NCBI RefSeq assembly: GCF_946223165.1
Contig: NZ_CAMIBP010000003.1
Span: 74,342-138,341, forward strand
Length of the DNA stretch: 64,000 nt
Direction of reading: 5' to 3'
DNA from: an uncultured Corynebacterium sp.
GTDB taxonomy: Bacteria > Actinomycetota > Actinomycetes > Mycobacteriales > Mycobacteriaceae
A program made the translations under genes and the position numbers. This document shows, piece after piece, positions 8,559 to 17,014 of this stretch. Below the pieces are notes generated by a model that had not been told where the DNA came from, did not search any database, and saw only the letters and a program-made list of their open reading frames with translations. The number at the start of each line of letters is the position of its first letter. Within the stretch, counting starts at the first letter, position 1.

Positions 8559-9152
8559 CTAGACGCTGTAGCGCTGCAATTGGTCCACGAGGTGGTGCAC
8601 CAACGGAGGAAGCGTCGCCATACCGTCGCGAATAGCCGCACGGGAATCCGCGAGATTGACCACAACGGTGGACCCAGACACGCCCGCGATACCGCGAGAC
8701 ACGCAGGCATCGACAGCGCCACAGGCCTGACCGGAAGCACGCAGCGCCTGGGACACGCCCGGCACCATCTGATCCAGCACGGCGCGGGTCGCCTCCGGGG
8801 TCTTATCCCGCGGCCCCACGCCCGTGCCGCCAATGGTCACCACGAGGTCGACGCCGCCCACGACGGCGGTCTCGATAGCCTGACGAATCTTCGACTTCTT
8901 GGAGCGCACGACGAGCGCGCCATCCACTTGGAAGTCCGCCTCATGCAACAGCTCGGTCACCAACCGTGCGGTTTCCTCCGCATGTCCCTCAGGGTGGTCA
9001 GTCACGAGGACGGCCAAGGCGCGGCGGCGCGCCTGCGGGTGCTGCTCACGCTCGGTGGCGATGAGGAACTCGGCATCCGGCTCGGCGATGTCCATGAGCG
9101 CGGGAGAAGCTGCCGAAGCAAGCTCCAAGTCATTGGTGGAAGCGGTGGTCAT
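8559..9152 (-). CDS. moaB: MoaB/MogA-family molybdopterin-binding protein
   Basis: The 197-residue protein carries the MoCF/MogA fold: ALAVLVTDHPEG, then LVVTIGGTGVGPRDKTPEAT, the molybdopterin-binding loop, and SRGIAGVSGSTVVVNLADS. Family members adenylylate molybdopterin before molybdenum insertion. An N-terminal extension of about 40 residues is present. It corresponds in position to M. tuberculosis Rv0984 (moaB2), downstream of pepD. With few cofactor genes nearby, whether it works in cofactor synthesis or has another role is uncertain. Confidence 0.87.
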   Translation of the reverse strand: MTTASTNDLELASAASPALMDIAEPDAEFLIATEREQHPQARRRALAVLVTDHPEGHAEETARLVTELLHEADFQVDGALVVRSKKSKIRQAIETAVVGGVDLVVTIGGTGVGPRDKTPEATRAVLDQMVPGVSQALRASGQACGAVDACVSRGIAGVSGSTVVVNLADSRAAIRDGMATLPPLVHHLVDQLQRYSV

Positions 9153-9186
9153 GCAGTCTCCTCGAGGTAGTGCGGTTGCCTTAAAT

Positions 9187-10770
9187 CTACTCGCTGGTGA
9201 GCGTTACCTCTACCTGGCGGGTTTCCTCACTCCCCTCGGACTTCACCTCGAGCGTCACCGTGGCTCCGAAGTCCTGCGAACGCGTCGCTGCAATGAGTGC
9301 ATCCGCCGAATCGATAACGCGGTCGTTGACTCGCGTGATGATATCGCCGGCGCGGAGTCCAGCGTCCGCCGCTGGGCTGCCCTCCGTCACCGACTGAATC
9401 TGAGCGCCATCCACAAGCTGTCGCGCAGAGACCTGCACGCCCAACATCGGGTGCTTGACCGAACCGTTGTTAATGAGCTGATCCGCCATCTTCTTGGCGA
9501 AGTTCGATGGGATAGCAAATCCGAGACCAATCGAGCCCGACTCGCTTCCAGTCGACTGGGAGAGCGAGGCAATCACGGAGTTCATGCCCACGATGTTGCC
9601 GTTCATGTCCACCAGCGGGCCGCCCGAGTTACCCGGGTTCACCGCGGCGTCAGTCTGGATGGCATCGATAAGGGAGGACTCTCCGCCCTCCTGCGACGCG
9701 CGCACGGGGCGGTTCAGGGCCGAGACGATACCGGAGGTCACCGTGGCGTTGAGGCCCAGCGGCGAGCCGACCGCCACGACTTCCTGGCCCACGGCCAGCT
9801 GCGAAGAATCGCCAAACTGCAGGTAGGGAAGGTCCGTGACATCGGCGATCTTGATGACGGCGACATCGGTGTTGACGTCCGACGCCACAACGGAAGCCTC
9901 GTGCTTGGTGCCATCGTTCATGGTGACCTGGATCAGACCGCCGCCGTTTTCGGCGTCCGCAACAACGTGGTGATTGGTCAACACGTAGCCATCCGGCGAA
10001 ATGACGGAGCCAGAGCCCTCAGACACCGACTGATTGGTAGCAACCTGGATGGCCACCACTGCGGGAAGAACCCTCGCGGCGACGGACTCAATCGAGCCCT
10101 CGGCGGCAGCGGGCTTTTCCGCGGCAACGGGCTGATTGAGGGCCTCGTTGACCATCGAAGTGCTCGCGTTGTTCGAATTGTCATCGTGGCCGACGGCCAC
10201 GCCCACGATGCTGCCGGTGACAACGGAGCCGGCGAGCATGAGGGCCAGGGCGCCGCCTAGGCCGACGGTGCGCTTCTTCTTCGCCGGCACCTCGCCCAGC
10301 GGCGTCACCGCGGGGCCGGTCAGGGTTGCGGCGCCAGCGGTACCCTCCGCACTGCCGTAGCCGGCGCCCGTCGACGGACCGCTGGCGCTACCGCCGAAAG
10401 AGTCTGCGCCGTAACGCTGGCCACCGTACGTCCCGGTCCAGGCGCTCTGCCCCGTGGCGGAGTGCGAGGCATCCTGGCCATAGCCGGTGTACTGTTCGTA
10501 GTTCGACGGCGCACCGTAGCTGTGAGCCCCGCCGGTGGAGGCGGTGTTGCCAGTGATATCGGTGCTATCGGTGCTACCAGTGCTGCCGATGCCGCCCGCG
10601 TTCGCCGCGGAAGGGTCGGTCCGGGGCTGGTTCCAACCCTGCGATGCAGAGTATGGCGAATTCTGAGCGGGAGTGCTCTCGGCCGAATTGCCCTGTGTGA
10701 AGTTATTTTCGGGAGCGCCACCGTAGTTCGGCTCGCTTGCGCCGTCGTTCTTGAATGTCATAGCTGACAT
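9187..10770 (-). CDS. pepD: HtrA/DegP-type serine protease PepD
   Basis: The 527-residue product has a long Gly/Ser/Tyr-rich cytoplasmic N-terminus (about residues 1-165), one membrane helix (GLGGALALMLAGSVVTGSIVGVAVG), a trypsin-like protease domain and a C-terminal PDZ domain (MLGVQVSARQLVDGA through GDIITRVNDRVID). The catalytic triad is visible as His in LTNHHVV, Asp in VNTDVAVIK and Ser in NPGNSGGPL. It acts on misfolded proteins outside the membrane. In mycobacteria pepD lies beside mprAB and is part of its regulon; the same layout is seen here. An inner ATG at 10761 is an alternative start. Confidence 0.93.
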   Translation of the reverse strand: MSAMTFKNDGASEPNYGGAPENNFTQGNSAESTPAQNSPYSASQGWNQPRTDPSAANAGGIGSTGSTDSTDITGNTASTGGAHSYGAPSNYEQYTGYGQDASHSATGQSAWTGTYGGQRYGADSFGGSASGPSTGAGYGSAEGTAGAATLTGPAVTPLGEVPAKKKRTVGLGGALALMLAGSVVTGSIVGVAVGHDDNSNNASTSMVNEALNQPVAAEKPAAAEGSIESVAARVLPAVVAIQVATNQSVSEGSGSVISPDGYVLTNHHVVADAENGGGLIQVTMNDGTKHEASVVASDVNTDVAVIKIADVTDLPYLQFGDSSQLAVGQEVVAVGSPLGLNATVTSGIVSALNRPVRASQEGGESSLIDAIQTDAAVNPGNSGGPLVDMNGNIVGMNSVIASLSQSTGSESGSIGLGFAIPSNFAKKMADQLINNGSVKHPMLGVQVSARQLVDGAQIQSVTEGSPAADAGLRAGDIITRVNDRVIDSADALIAATRSQDFGATVTLEVKSEGSEETRQVEVTLTSE

Positions 10771-10847
10771 TGTGCCCTAGATGGCTGGAGTACGTCTGCC
10801 ATCACTCTGCCAGTCATCTAGGAATCCCTGGGAAGACCCTGTGCGTG

Positions 10848-10867
10848 TTGACCTGCATAAAGGTCAA
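10848..10867. promoter_or_regulatory. Inverted repeat upstream of pepD
   Basis: TTGACCT and AGGTCAA form perfect 7-bp arms around a 6-nt spacer in the 122-nt gap between mprB and pepD, about 80 nt before the pepD start. It could be an operator for pepD or a weak terminator for mprB. The binding protein is unknown. Confidence 0.5.
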
Positions 10868-10892
10868 TAAGTAAGGTCCGGCTCAGTGCGGG

Positions 10893-12422
10893 CTACTGCT
10901 GGTTAAACCAGCGCTGCGCAAAGATCTCACCGCGCTCGCTCGACGCCTCCTCGAGGCCGGGATCCACGTAGACATCCCCCTCGCCGCGGCGGCCGGGAAC
11001 GATAACCTCCATGCGCGTTCCGCCGTCCGGGGACTCAGCGACCTTGATGCTGCCCTCATGCCGCTCGATAACCTGGCGGACGATGGCCAAGCCCAAGCCG
11101 GAGCCCGGCATCGACCGCGCTTCCGCGGAACGATAAAAACGCTCGAAGACCTTCTCCCGATCCTCGACTGGAATGCCAGGGCCAGAGTCGTCGACGCGCA
11201 GGCGCATCTGGTGCTCCCCCACCTGCTGCATAGTAACCCGCACGGTCCCCGATGGCGGCGACCACTTGGCCGCATTGTCCATGAGGTTAAGCGTGGCGCG
11301 ACCCAAGGAGAACTGATCGCCTTCCATGATCCAGGGCTCGATGCGCACCTTGAAATCGACGTCGAGACGGCGGCGGCGCGCACGCTCGAGCGAGGTGTCG
11401 ATAACCTCGTGTAGCTCAACCTTCTCCGTCTGCTTCTCCGAGGCATCCTCGCGGGCCAGATCAACGAGGTCGCCAATGAGCGTGGACAGCTCCGTCATCT
11501 GCGCGAGCACGTCGTTTTCAAGATCCCTGCGGTCCTGCTCCGAAATGGTGGCCGACGCACCCGGCTTGTTAAGCATCATGAGCAACTCAATATTGGTACG
11601 CATGGACGTCAACGGCGTCTTGAGCTCATGTCCGGCATCGGCCACGAACTGAGACTGCCGGATTCGGGAGTCTTGAAGTGCGGCCAGCATGTCGTTGAAC
11701 GAGATGGTCAGCTGCGCCATCTCGTCGTTGCCCACCACAAGGATGGGGCGCAGGTCGTTGGTCTGGGTCACGTAATCGGCCGCGCGCTGCAGGCGTGTGA
11801 TGGGGCGCAGACCTGCTTTAGACACCACCATTCCCGCCAAAATCGCCAGCACAATGCCCACTGCGGCAACGACGATGAGCACGGTGCCCATCGTGGAAAT
11901 CATCTGCTGCGTTTCAGACATATCTTTGGCAATCGCCACAACGGTGCCATCGGAATGACGCTGAACGACGACACGCTCGGCGCCACTGGTGCGCACCGAT
12001 GTTTCCACGCCCGCCCCGGACGGAGAGAAGTTGCCGCCCACGGGAATGGAATCACCCAAACCGATCGAGTCATTGGCGGGCGCGATGGACACGCGCATGG
12101 TCGGGTTAAACGACGTGAATTCGTCGATGGTGCGAGACAGCTCGACCTGATCCGCGGTATCGCGCGAGACGACCATCAGGCTCGCCGCCTGGCGTTCCAT
12201 GTCGCGATCCACGCTGGCGGTGAGCAGGGCCCATACGGCCCAATACGTCGTGACGGTCACCACCGCCACGACGACGGCAACGACGAGACCGGTGGTCAGC
12301 GAAAGCCGCCACCGCAGCGGTGCGTGTGATTCCCACCCGCTGGACTGCCCCCACGGGTAAGCCGTCGCGTATACGCCTTGTCCGGAGGAAGCCAACGCGG
12401 ATGACGCAGGCTTCCTCAACAT
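10893..12422 (-). CDS. mprB: Sensor histidine kinase MprB
   Basis: MprB senses envelope stress and phosphorylates MprA. The protein of about 509 residues has a first membrane helix (LSLTTGLVVAVVVAVVTVTTYWAVWALL), an extracytoplasmic sensor region, a second helix (MGTVLIVVAAVGIVLAILAGMVV), a HAMP linker, a HisKA domain with the phospho-acceptor His in FVADAGHELKTPLTSM, and HATPase boxes (NLMDNAAKWSP, DDSGPGIP, GSGLGLAIV). Start and stop overlap with mprA (TGATG; a GTG three bases earlier is also possible), so the two are translated together. Confidence 0.93.
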   Translation of the reverse strand: MLRKPASSALASSGQGVYATAYPWGQSSGWESHAPLRWRLSLTTGLVVAVVVAVVTVTTYWAVWALLTASVDRDMERQAASLMVVSRDTADQVELSRTIDEFTSFNPTMRVSIAPANDSIGLGDSIPVGGNFSPSGAGVETSVRTSGAERVVVQRHSDGTVVAIAKDMSETQQMISTMGTVLIVVAAVGIVLAILAGMVVSKAGLRPITRLQRAADYVTQTNDLRPILVVGNDEMAQLTISFNDMLAALQDSRIRQSQFVADAGHELKTPLTSMRTNIELLMMLNKPGASATISEQDRRDLENDVLAQMTELSTLIGDLVDLAREDASEKQTEKVELHEVIDTSLERARRRRLDVDFKVRIEPWIMEGDQFSLGRATLNLMDNAAKWSPPSGTVRVTMQQVGEHQMRLRVDDSGPGIPVEDREKVFERFYRSAEARSMPGSGLGLAIVRQVIERHEGSIKVAESPDGGTRMEVIVPGRRGEGDVYVDPGLEEASSERGEIFAQRWFNQQ

Positions 12423-13123
12423 CACGCGTTAGACTCCCTCAGCACGTAGCCCACGCCACGCACGGTGTGAATGAGACGGGACTCGTTGTCCGCCTCGGTC
12501 TTCTTGCGCAGGTAGCCAATGTAGACCTCCAGCGCGTTGCCCGACGTCGGGAAGTCGTAGCCCCACACCTCTTCCAGGATGGTGTTGCGGGACAGGACCT
12601 TGCGGGGGTTCTCCATGAGCAGCTGCAACAGGGAGAACTCGGTGCGCGTCAGGGAAATCGGGCGAGTACCGCGGGACACCTCGCGGGTATCGGCGTCCAG
12701 GTGCAGGTCCTCGAAGACGAGCTTCGAGACGGAATTCCCTTTGGCGCCCGCGGCAGAGTCCGCAGCGGCGCGCCGGACGAGCGAACGCACGCGAGCCAGC
12801 AGCTCCTCCAGAGCGAAAGGCTTGGGCAGGTAGTCATCGGCACCAGCGTCGAGGCCGGCAACTCGGTCGGACACGCCATCGCGCGCGGTGAGCATGAGAA
12901 TCGGACGACCCCAGCCTTCGCCGCGCAGCACGCGGCACACCTCAAGGCCGTCCATGTTCGGCATGTTGACGTCGAGGATGATGAGGTCGGGAGATTCGCG
13001 GTGCACAAGATCAACGGCCTCGTGTCCATCGGCGGCCAGCTCAATGTCGTATCCATTAAAGCTCAGCGAGCGGCGCAGTGATTCGCGCACTGCCTGTTCA
13101 TCGTCGACTACCAGAATCTTCAT
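12422..13123 (-). CDS. mprA: Response regulator MprA (OmpR/PhoB family)
   Basis: The 233-residue regulator has a receiver domain with acidic pocket DDE near the start, phospho-acceptor Asp in LIILDVNMP and the conserved Lys in YLPKPFAL, followed by an OmpR-type winged helix (LVFEDLHLDADTREV, TRTEFSLLQLLMENP, RTVRGVGYVLRE-like ending). It controls transcription in response to MprB. It begins the mprA-mprB run, with pepD following after a short gap, matching M. tuberculosis gene order. Confidence 0.94.
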   Translation of the reverse strand: MKILVVDDEQAVRESLRRSLSFNGYDIELAADGHEAVDLVHRESPDLIILDVNMPNMDGLEVCRVLRGEGWGRPILMLTARDGVSDRVAGLDAGADDYLPKPFALEELLARVRSLVRRAAADSAAGAKGNSVSKLVFEDLHLDADTREVSRGTRPISLTRTEFSLLQLLMENPRKVLSRNTILEEVWGYDFPTSGNALEVYIGYLRKKTEADNESRLIHTVRGVGYVLRESNA

Positions 13124-13285
13124 GCGGTTGATTATTCCCTATCGTTCTGAGAATTTCGAAGTTTATAGGCGCCTTTAAGGAAAGCGAAATCAACAAAGGG
13201 AGAGCTGACCACGTTCTTCTGCCCCGACGTGCCCGCAAAGTCTTAAGACTCGCGGCGCGCGGCGGGGGGTAAGGCTGAGAAGACA

Positions 13286-13319
13286 AAAGCCTCGCACCGC
13301 AGAAGCGGAGCGAGGCTTT
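13286..13319 (-). terminator. Rho-independent terminator after rpmF
   Basis: On the minus strand a stem AAAGCCTCGC/GCGAGGCTTT with a 14-nt loop lies 20 nt after the L32 stop and is followed by TTTTGTCTTCT. Confidence 0.88.
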
Positions 13320-13338
13320 CTCAAGGATTCGCGCAGAA

Positions 13339-13512
13339 TTAGAACTGCTCGACGTCGATCAGGCCAAGCTTGGCGGCCTTGACCAGACGGCGCGGGATGC
13401 GCACGGTCTGGCCGTCGATCTTGACTTCCTGGAGGGCGACGTTGTCAGCCTTCCACTGGGAACGACGGGCGTGCGTGTTCGCACGGGACATGCGGAACTT
13501 CGGAGTTGCCAT
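13339..13512 (-). CDS. rpmF: 50S ribosomal protein L32 (zinc-free form)
   Basis: A 57-residue basic protein begins ATPKFRMSRANTHARRSQW, the L32 start, and ends RRLVKAAKLGLIDVEQF. It lacks the four cysteines of the zinc-ribbon form. It follows rpmE by 15 nt, with a ribosome-binding site AGGAGGATAG, and the pair ends at a clear terminator. Confidence 0.93.
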   Translation of the reverse strand: MATPKFRMSRANTHARRSQWKADNVALQEVKIDGQTVRIPRRLVKAAKLGLIDVEQF

Positions 13513-13527
13513 TTCTTTCTATCCTCC

Positions 13528-13797
13528 TTACGCGTTCTTCTTCTTGCGGCGAGCCATACCACCGAAGCGCTGGTTGAACTTCTCAACGCGGCCGGCGGTA
13601 TCCATAACGCGCTGTGCACCGGTCCAGAACGGGTGAGACTCAGCGGTCACATCGACGACAATGAGCGGGTACTCGTTGCCGTCCTCCCACTGCACGGTGC
13701 GGTCAGACACGGCGGTGGACTTGGTCAGGAACTGGGTGCCGGTGCCGGCGTCCTGAAAGACCACCGGGTGGTAATCCGGGTGGATATCCTTCTTCAT
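13528..13797 (-). CDS. rpmE: 50S ribosomal protein L31 type B (zinc-free)
   Basis: The 89-residue protein starts MKKDIHPDYHPVVFQDAGTG and carries STAVSDRTVQWEDGNEYP and FWTGAQRVMDTAGRVEKFNQRFG, typical of type-B L31. The CxxC pairs of zinc-binding L31 are absent. It is first in the leftward rpmE-rpmF pair, divergent from the rpmB-rpmG-rpsN-rpsR operon. Confidence 0.95.
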   Translation of the reverse strand: MKKDIHPDYHPVVFQDAGTGTQFLTKSTAVSDRTVQWEDGNEYPLIVVDVTAESHPFWTGAQRVMDTAGRVEKFNQRFGGMARRKKKNA

Positions 13798-14278
13798 ATG
13801 TTTCTTCCCTCAGGGTTGAACTACGGGTCGGTTCGCGGCCTAGATATAGAGGAACACTTCTGTTCCACTGCGGCGTCCGCACACCTCGCGGGGCGGCGCG
13901 ATCGTGCCCGAGTTGGGATGATTAGACTTAGCGTGAGTCGACGCGCCGCATGAGGCATGTCAACAACCTGAACGATATTACAGGCAACCAGCCGTTTTCC
14001 CAAAACGTCTTCGGAAGCCCGCCAGAATGCACCCACACCCAAGCTTCAGCTTTAACATGCGTATCACGCTAGGGAGCGATTAGGTTATTGAGGACTCAAC
14101 CTGTAAGCTTTCCCATTGCTGTTGTCACAATGTACGTTTTACGCCCCGTCTACTGGTGTAATGAACAGTTCAGCCAGCCGCTCAACCTCACTTTTTAGAG
14201 CGCACTGCCCCTCACGCAGTTCTAGGCCGAACCAGTTCACATAGCCTTCGACGTGGGCGGCAAGGAGAAAGAAGACCC
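13798..14278. promoter_or_regulatory. Divergent promoter region between the two ribosomal-protein operons
   Basis: This 481-nt gap holds no supportable gene. Near the rpmE side an inverted repeat GGAACA-CTTC-TGTTCC (13851-13866) sits beside a TATATCTAG box that could be the leftward -10. A second small palindrome TTGAG-GA-CTCAA lies at 14088-14099. For rpmB, an extended -10-like TGGTGTAAT (14154-14162) would give a leader of about 110 nt. A Zur-type palindrome was looked for but not recognised. Confidence 0.5.
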
Positions 14279-14515
14279 ATGTCGGCTATTTGCCAGGTTA
14301 CGGGCCGCAAGCCGGAATTCGGCAAGCAGGTCTCGCACTCGCACCGCCGCACCTCGCGCCGTTGGAACCCCAACGTGCAGCGTCGTCGCTACTACCTGCC
14401 CTCCGAGGGCCGTACCATCACCCTGAATGTCTCTGCAAAGGGCATCAAGATCATTGACCGCGATGGCATCGAGTCCGTCGTCGCCAAGATTCGCGCACGT
14501 GGGGAGAAGATCTAA
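14279..14515 (+). CDS. rpmB: 50S ribosomal protein L28 (single-Cys, zinc-free form)
   Basis: The 78-residue protein starts SAICQVTGRKPEFGKQVSHS and ends VVAKIRARGEKI, matching L28. Only one cysteine is present, so this is the zinc-independent form resembling E. coli L28. AAGGAGAAAG precedes the ATG. It is the first gene of rpmB-rpmG-rpsN-rpsR. Confidence 0.95.
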   Translation: MSAICQVTGRKPEFGKQVSHSHRRTSRRWNPNVQRRRYYLPSEGRTITLNVSAKGIKIIDRDGIESVVAKIRARGEKI

Positions 14516-14517
14516 AG

Positions 14518-14682
14518 ATGGCACGTAATGACATCCGTCCAATCATCAAGCTGAAGTCCACTGCGGGCACCGGTTACACCTACGTGACCCGTAAGAACAA
14601 GCGCAACAACCCGGATCGCATCACCCTGATGAAGTTCGATCCGATCGTCCGCAAGCACGTCGAATTCCGCGAGGAGCGATAA
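14518..14682 (+). CDS. rpmG: 50S ribosomal protein L33 (zinc-free form)
   Basis: A 54-residue protein, ARNDIRPIIKLKSTAGTGY with the ending KFDPIVRKHVEFREER, is a typical L33 without cysteines. It starts 2 nt after the L28 stop. Confidence 0.95.
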   Translation: MARNDIRPIIKLKSTAGTGYTYVTRKNKRNNPDRITLMKFDPIVRKHVEFREER

Positions 14683-14685
14683 TCT

Positions 14686-14991
14686 ATGGCTAAGAAGTCT
14701 AAGATCGCCAAGAACGAGCAGCGCAAGGAAATCGTCGCCCGCTACGCGGAGCGTCGCGCTGAGCTCAAGGCCATCATCAAGAACCCGAACACCTCCGATG
14801 AGGACCGTCTGGACGCACAGTTCGAGCTGAACCGTCAGCCGCGTGATGCCTCCAAGTCCCGCATCCGTAACCGCGACGCTGCCGATGGCCGCCCGCGCGG
14901 TTACCTCCGCAAGTTCGGTCTGTCCCGTGTCCGTATGCGTGGCATGGCTCACCGCGGTGAGCTGCCGGGCGTCCGCAAGTCCAGCTGGTAA
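14686..14991 (+). CDS. rpsN: 30S ribosomal protein S14 (long, zinc-free form)
   Basis: The 101-residue length and the sequence AKKSKIAKNEQRKEIV, with no CxxC motifs, mark the long zinc-independent S14; the zinc form is about 61 residues. The conserved ending GLSRVRMRGMAHRGELPGV.KSSW is present. It lies 3 nt after rpmG. Confidence 0.95.
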   Translation: MAKKSKIAKNEQRKEIVARYAERRAELKAIIKNPNTSDEDRLDAQFELNRQPRDASKSRIRNRDAADGRPRGYLRKFGLSRVRMRGMAHRGELPGVRKSSW

Positions 14992-15006
14992 AGAGGAGAC
15001 TGCACA

Positions 15007-15261
15007 ATGGCTATCAAGCGCAACAACTCTAAGAAGTTCCGTATGGAGCAGTCCCGTCGCCCGAAGAAGAACCCGCTGAAGGCTGAAGGCATCGAGACTG
15101 TCGATTACAAGGATGTCAAGACCCTTCGTCTGTTCATCTCTGACCGCGGTAAGATCCGCTCCCGTCGCGTGACCGGTCTTACCCCGCAGCAGCAGCGCCA
15201 GGTCGCTACCGCTGTGAAGAACGCTCGCGAAATGGCTCTCCTGCCGTTCACCTCTCGCTAA
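15007..15261 (+). CDS. rpsR: 30S ribosomal protein S18 (zinc-free form)
   Basis: The 84-residue protein carries VDYKDVKTLRLFISDRGKI and RRVTGLTPQQQRQVATAVKNAREMALLPF, the S18 core. The N-terminal cysteines of zinc-binding actinobacterial S18 are missing. AGAGGAG precedes the ATG. It closes the operon, and a terminator follows. Confidence 0.95.
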   Translation: MAIKRNNSKKFRMEQSRRPKKNPLKAEGIETVDYKDVKTLRLFISDRGKIRSRRVTGLTPQQQRQVATAVKNAREMALLPFTSR

Positions 15262-15290
15262 ACCATTAGCAGGGTTTCAACAGCGTCGAT

Positions 15291-15334
15291 ACACCACCCG
15301 TCGAACACTTCGTTCGGCGGGTGGTGTCGTTTTT
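15291..15334 (+). terminator. Rho-independent terminator after rpsR
   Basis: A 16-bp stem (ACACCACCCGTCGAAC with its near-perfect complement, one G-T pair) with a 5-nt loop is followed by CGTTTTT, 30 nt past the S18 stop. Confidence 0.93.
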
Positions 15335-15401
15335 CTACCCAGCAATTGATACTCTAAAGAGCGTTATTACCCTGGGAGGATTCAAGGGAAGGAATCACCT
15401 C

Positions 15402-16190
15402 ATGCCCCTGCACCAGTCACTGCTGGATTTGGCCGAGCTTGCGCCGCGCTGCAGCTCCCCCGCCACCGCCCGCGGCCTACTCACCGAGGCCCAGGATCTC
15501 ACACGCAATGCCCTCGAACACCGCGAGAATGAAGTGACGCTGGCCGCGTGGTATTCCCGCATCATCACGGACATCCTGCGCTCCCCCGGAGTCTCCAACG
15601 AGCTGGGCGCCGTCCGTGCCACGGGTTCCGTGGCTTTAGGCGACGCCACACCGGCCACCTCTATCAACTGGCTCGCAACGCAGGACGACGACTCCGCACT
15701 CGTGGAGCTTTTCGCATCGGCGGGGCTCGCCGCCGGCTCGGTGCCCGATGCCACGGCATCGCGCGTGGACGCTGGGCTGCCGGTGGGCATCGATGGTGAG
15801 GCCGCGCTGCTCGATGAAGCACTGACGCAGCGCCCGCCCGCGCTCCAGCTGGTCAATTCCCTGCCGGACCCCGAGCAGGCGGTGGACATCAGCGCCCACC
15901 TGCTCCGTCCCATCCAGGCGCTCGCCCGGTGGGCCGCCCCCGCCCCGCGTCCGACCCCGGACCGCCTCGCCATCGGACGCGAGCGAGAGCTACTTTCGGA
16001 CTCTGACGCGCACACCCTTACCCTCGCATGGGGCACCGGCATGGCGCTGCGAATGAAGACGTGGATGGACCATGTCGACGGCAGTGACCTGCTGTTTGGC
16101 GAGCTCCCTCCCCTCGATCGCACCGGTTATGGTTCCGCATGCCGCATGGTGGCTGAAGTCTTTGATTCTTTGAGCGCCCGTGAACGCTAA
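15402..16190 (+). CDS. Putative nucleotidyltransferase-like protein (DUF294-type substrate-binding region)
   Basis: The ATG at 15402 is chosen because GGGAAGGAATC precedes it; the longer open frame runs back into the terminator. The 262-residue product has an all-helical N-terminus (SLLDLAELAPRCSSPATARGLLTEAQDLTRNALEH) and a GSVALGDATPATSINWL segment resembling the GSxARxE nucleotidyltransferase loop, but the usual acidic pair is not obvious, so catalytic activity is doubtful. Members of this group are often annotated as putative nucleotidyltransferase substrate-binding domain proteins. It lies just before amtR on the same strand. Confidence 0.6.
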   Translation: MPLHQSLLDLAELAPRCSSPATARGLLTEAQDLTRNALEHRENEVTLAAWYSRIITDILRSPGVSNELGAVRATGSVALGDATPATSINWLATQDDDSALVELFASAGLAAGSVPDATASRVDAGLPVGIDGEAALLDEALTQRPPALQLVNSLPDPEQAVDISAHLLRPIQALARWAAPAPRPTPDRLAIGRERELLSDSDAHTLTLAWGTGMALRMKTWMDHVDGSDLLFGELPPLDRTGYGSACRMVAEVFDSLSARER

Positions 16191-16271
16191 CCCCGTTCCC
16201 CGCGTCGTATATTGTTGTTGTGTTCATCGTTATGGGTTTTTCGTTCACTGTGCAGGAAGGAGGCGACCACT

Positions 16272-16958
16272 ATGGCTGGAGCTGTAGGTAGGCCGCGCAA
16301 GAACAGCCCGCGCCGCCGCGGTAGCACCGCGCGCGAGGAGATCCTCGACGCTTCTGCCGAGCTGTTCACCACCCAGGGCTTCGCCACGACCTCGACGCAT
16401 CAGATTGCCGAGGCCGTAGGCATCCGTCAGGCATCCCTGTACTACCACTTCCCGTCCAAGACGGAAATCTTCCTGACGCTACTGAACTCCACCATCGCCC
16501 CGTCGTTGGGCTTGGCGGAGGAGCTGGACGAGTCGGAAGCTACCCCGGAGCTGCGCCTGTGGGCCCTCGTGGCCGCCGAGTCGCGCCTGCTGCTCACCAG
16601 CGGCTGGAACGTCGGCCGCCTGTACCAACTGCCGGTGGCAAATTCGGACGAGTTTTCCGAGTTCCACGAGGCTCGCGACGCCCTCCAGGGCTACTTCCGG
16701 CACCAGGCCGCCGCAATCGTGGGTGAGGATGATCCGCGCATCGAACTGCCGTTCCACATCGCGCTGTCTGTCATCGAAATGCGCCCCAATGACGGCAAGC
16801 CTCCGTACGAGGCCGCGCAGTCCATCCCGGAGACCGCCTGCATGCTGGCCGATGCCGCCTTGGCCGTCCTCGGCGCCACCCCGCCGGAGGATCGCTACGA
16901 GGCCACCCTCGATCTGCTCAAGAACCGCAAGGACGCCATTGAGACGCCGCAGAAGTAG
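16272..16958 (+). CDS. amtR: TetR-family global nitrogen regulator AmtR
   Basis: The product begins MAGAVGRPRKNSPRRRG, then REEILDASAELFTTQGFATTSTHQIAEAVGIRQASLYYHFPSKTEIF-type text, nearly the same as C. glutamicum AmtR as I recall it, and it has the same length (about 222-228 residues). AmtR represses ammonium uptake and assimilation genes and is released by adenylylated GlnK, rather than by a small ligand. The helix-turn-helix lies at about residues 36-70, and the rest is the ligand/GlnK-binding domain. AGGAAGGAGG precedes the ATG. None of its classical targets (amtB, glnK, gltBD) is in this window. Confidence 0.93.
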   Translation: MAGAVGRPRKNSPRRRGSTAREEILDASAELFTTQGFATTSTHQIAEAVGIRQASLYYHFPSKTEIFLTLLNSTIAPSLGLAEELDESEATPELRLWALVAAESRLLLTSGWNVGRLYQLPVANSDEFSEFHEARDALQGYFRHQAAAIVGEDDPRIELPFHIALSVIEMRPNDGKPPYEAAQSIPETACMLADAALAVLGATPPEDRYEATLDLLKNRKDAIETPQK

Positions 16959-16971
16959 CGCTTTAATCGCC

Positions 16972-17014
16972 ACGACGCCCGCTTCCCACCGGGGGAGGCG
17001 GGCGTCGTCGTTTT
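16972..17014 (+). terminator. Rho-independent terminator after amtR
   Basis: An 11-bp stem ACGACGCCCGC/GCGGGCGTCGT lies 14 nt after the stop and is followed by CGTTTTCT. Confidence 0.92.

Noticed and set aside
3632..9152. Molybdenum cofactor operon from the MoeA-like and MoaB-like genes
   Set aside because: The two genes are in separate conserved contexts (division locus and stress block) and no moaA, moaC, moaD, moaE or mobA gene is in the window.
13798..14278. Zur operator between the zinc-free ribosomal operons
   Set aside because: The palindromes present (GGAACA-N4-TGTTCC and TTGAG-GA-CTCAA) do not match the AT-rich Zur consensus I know from actinobacteria.
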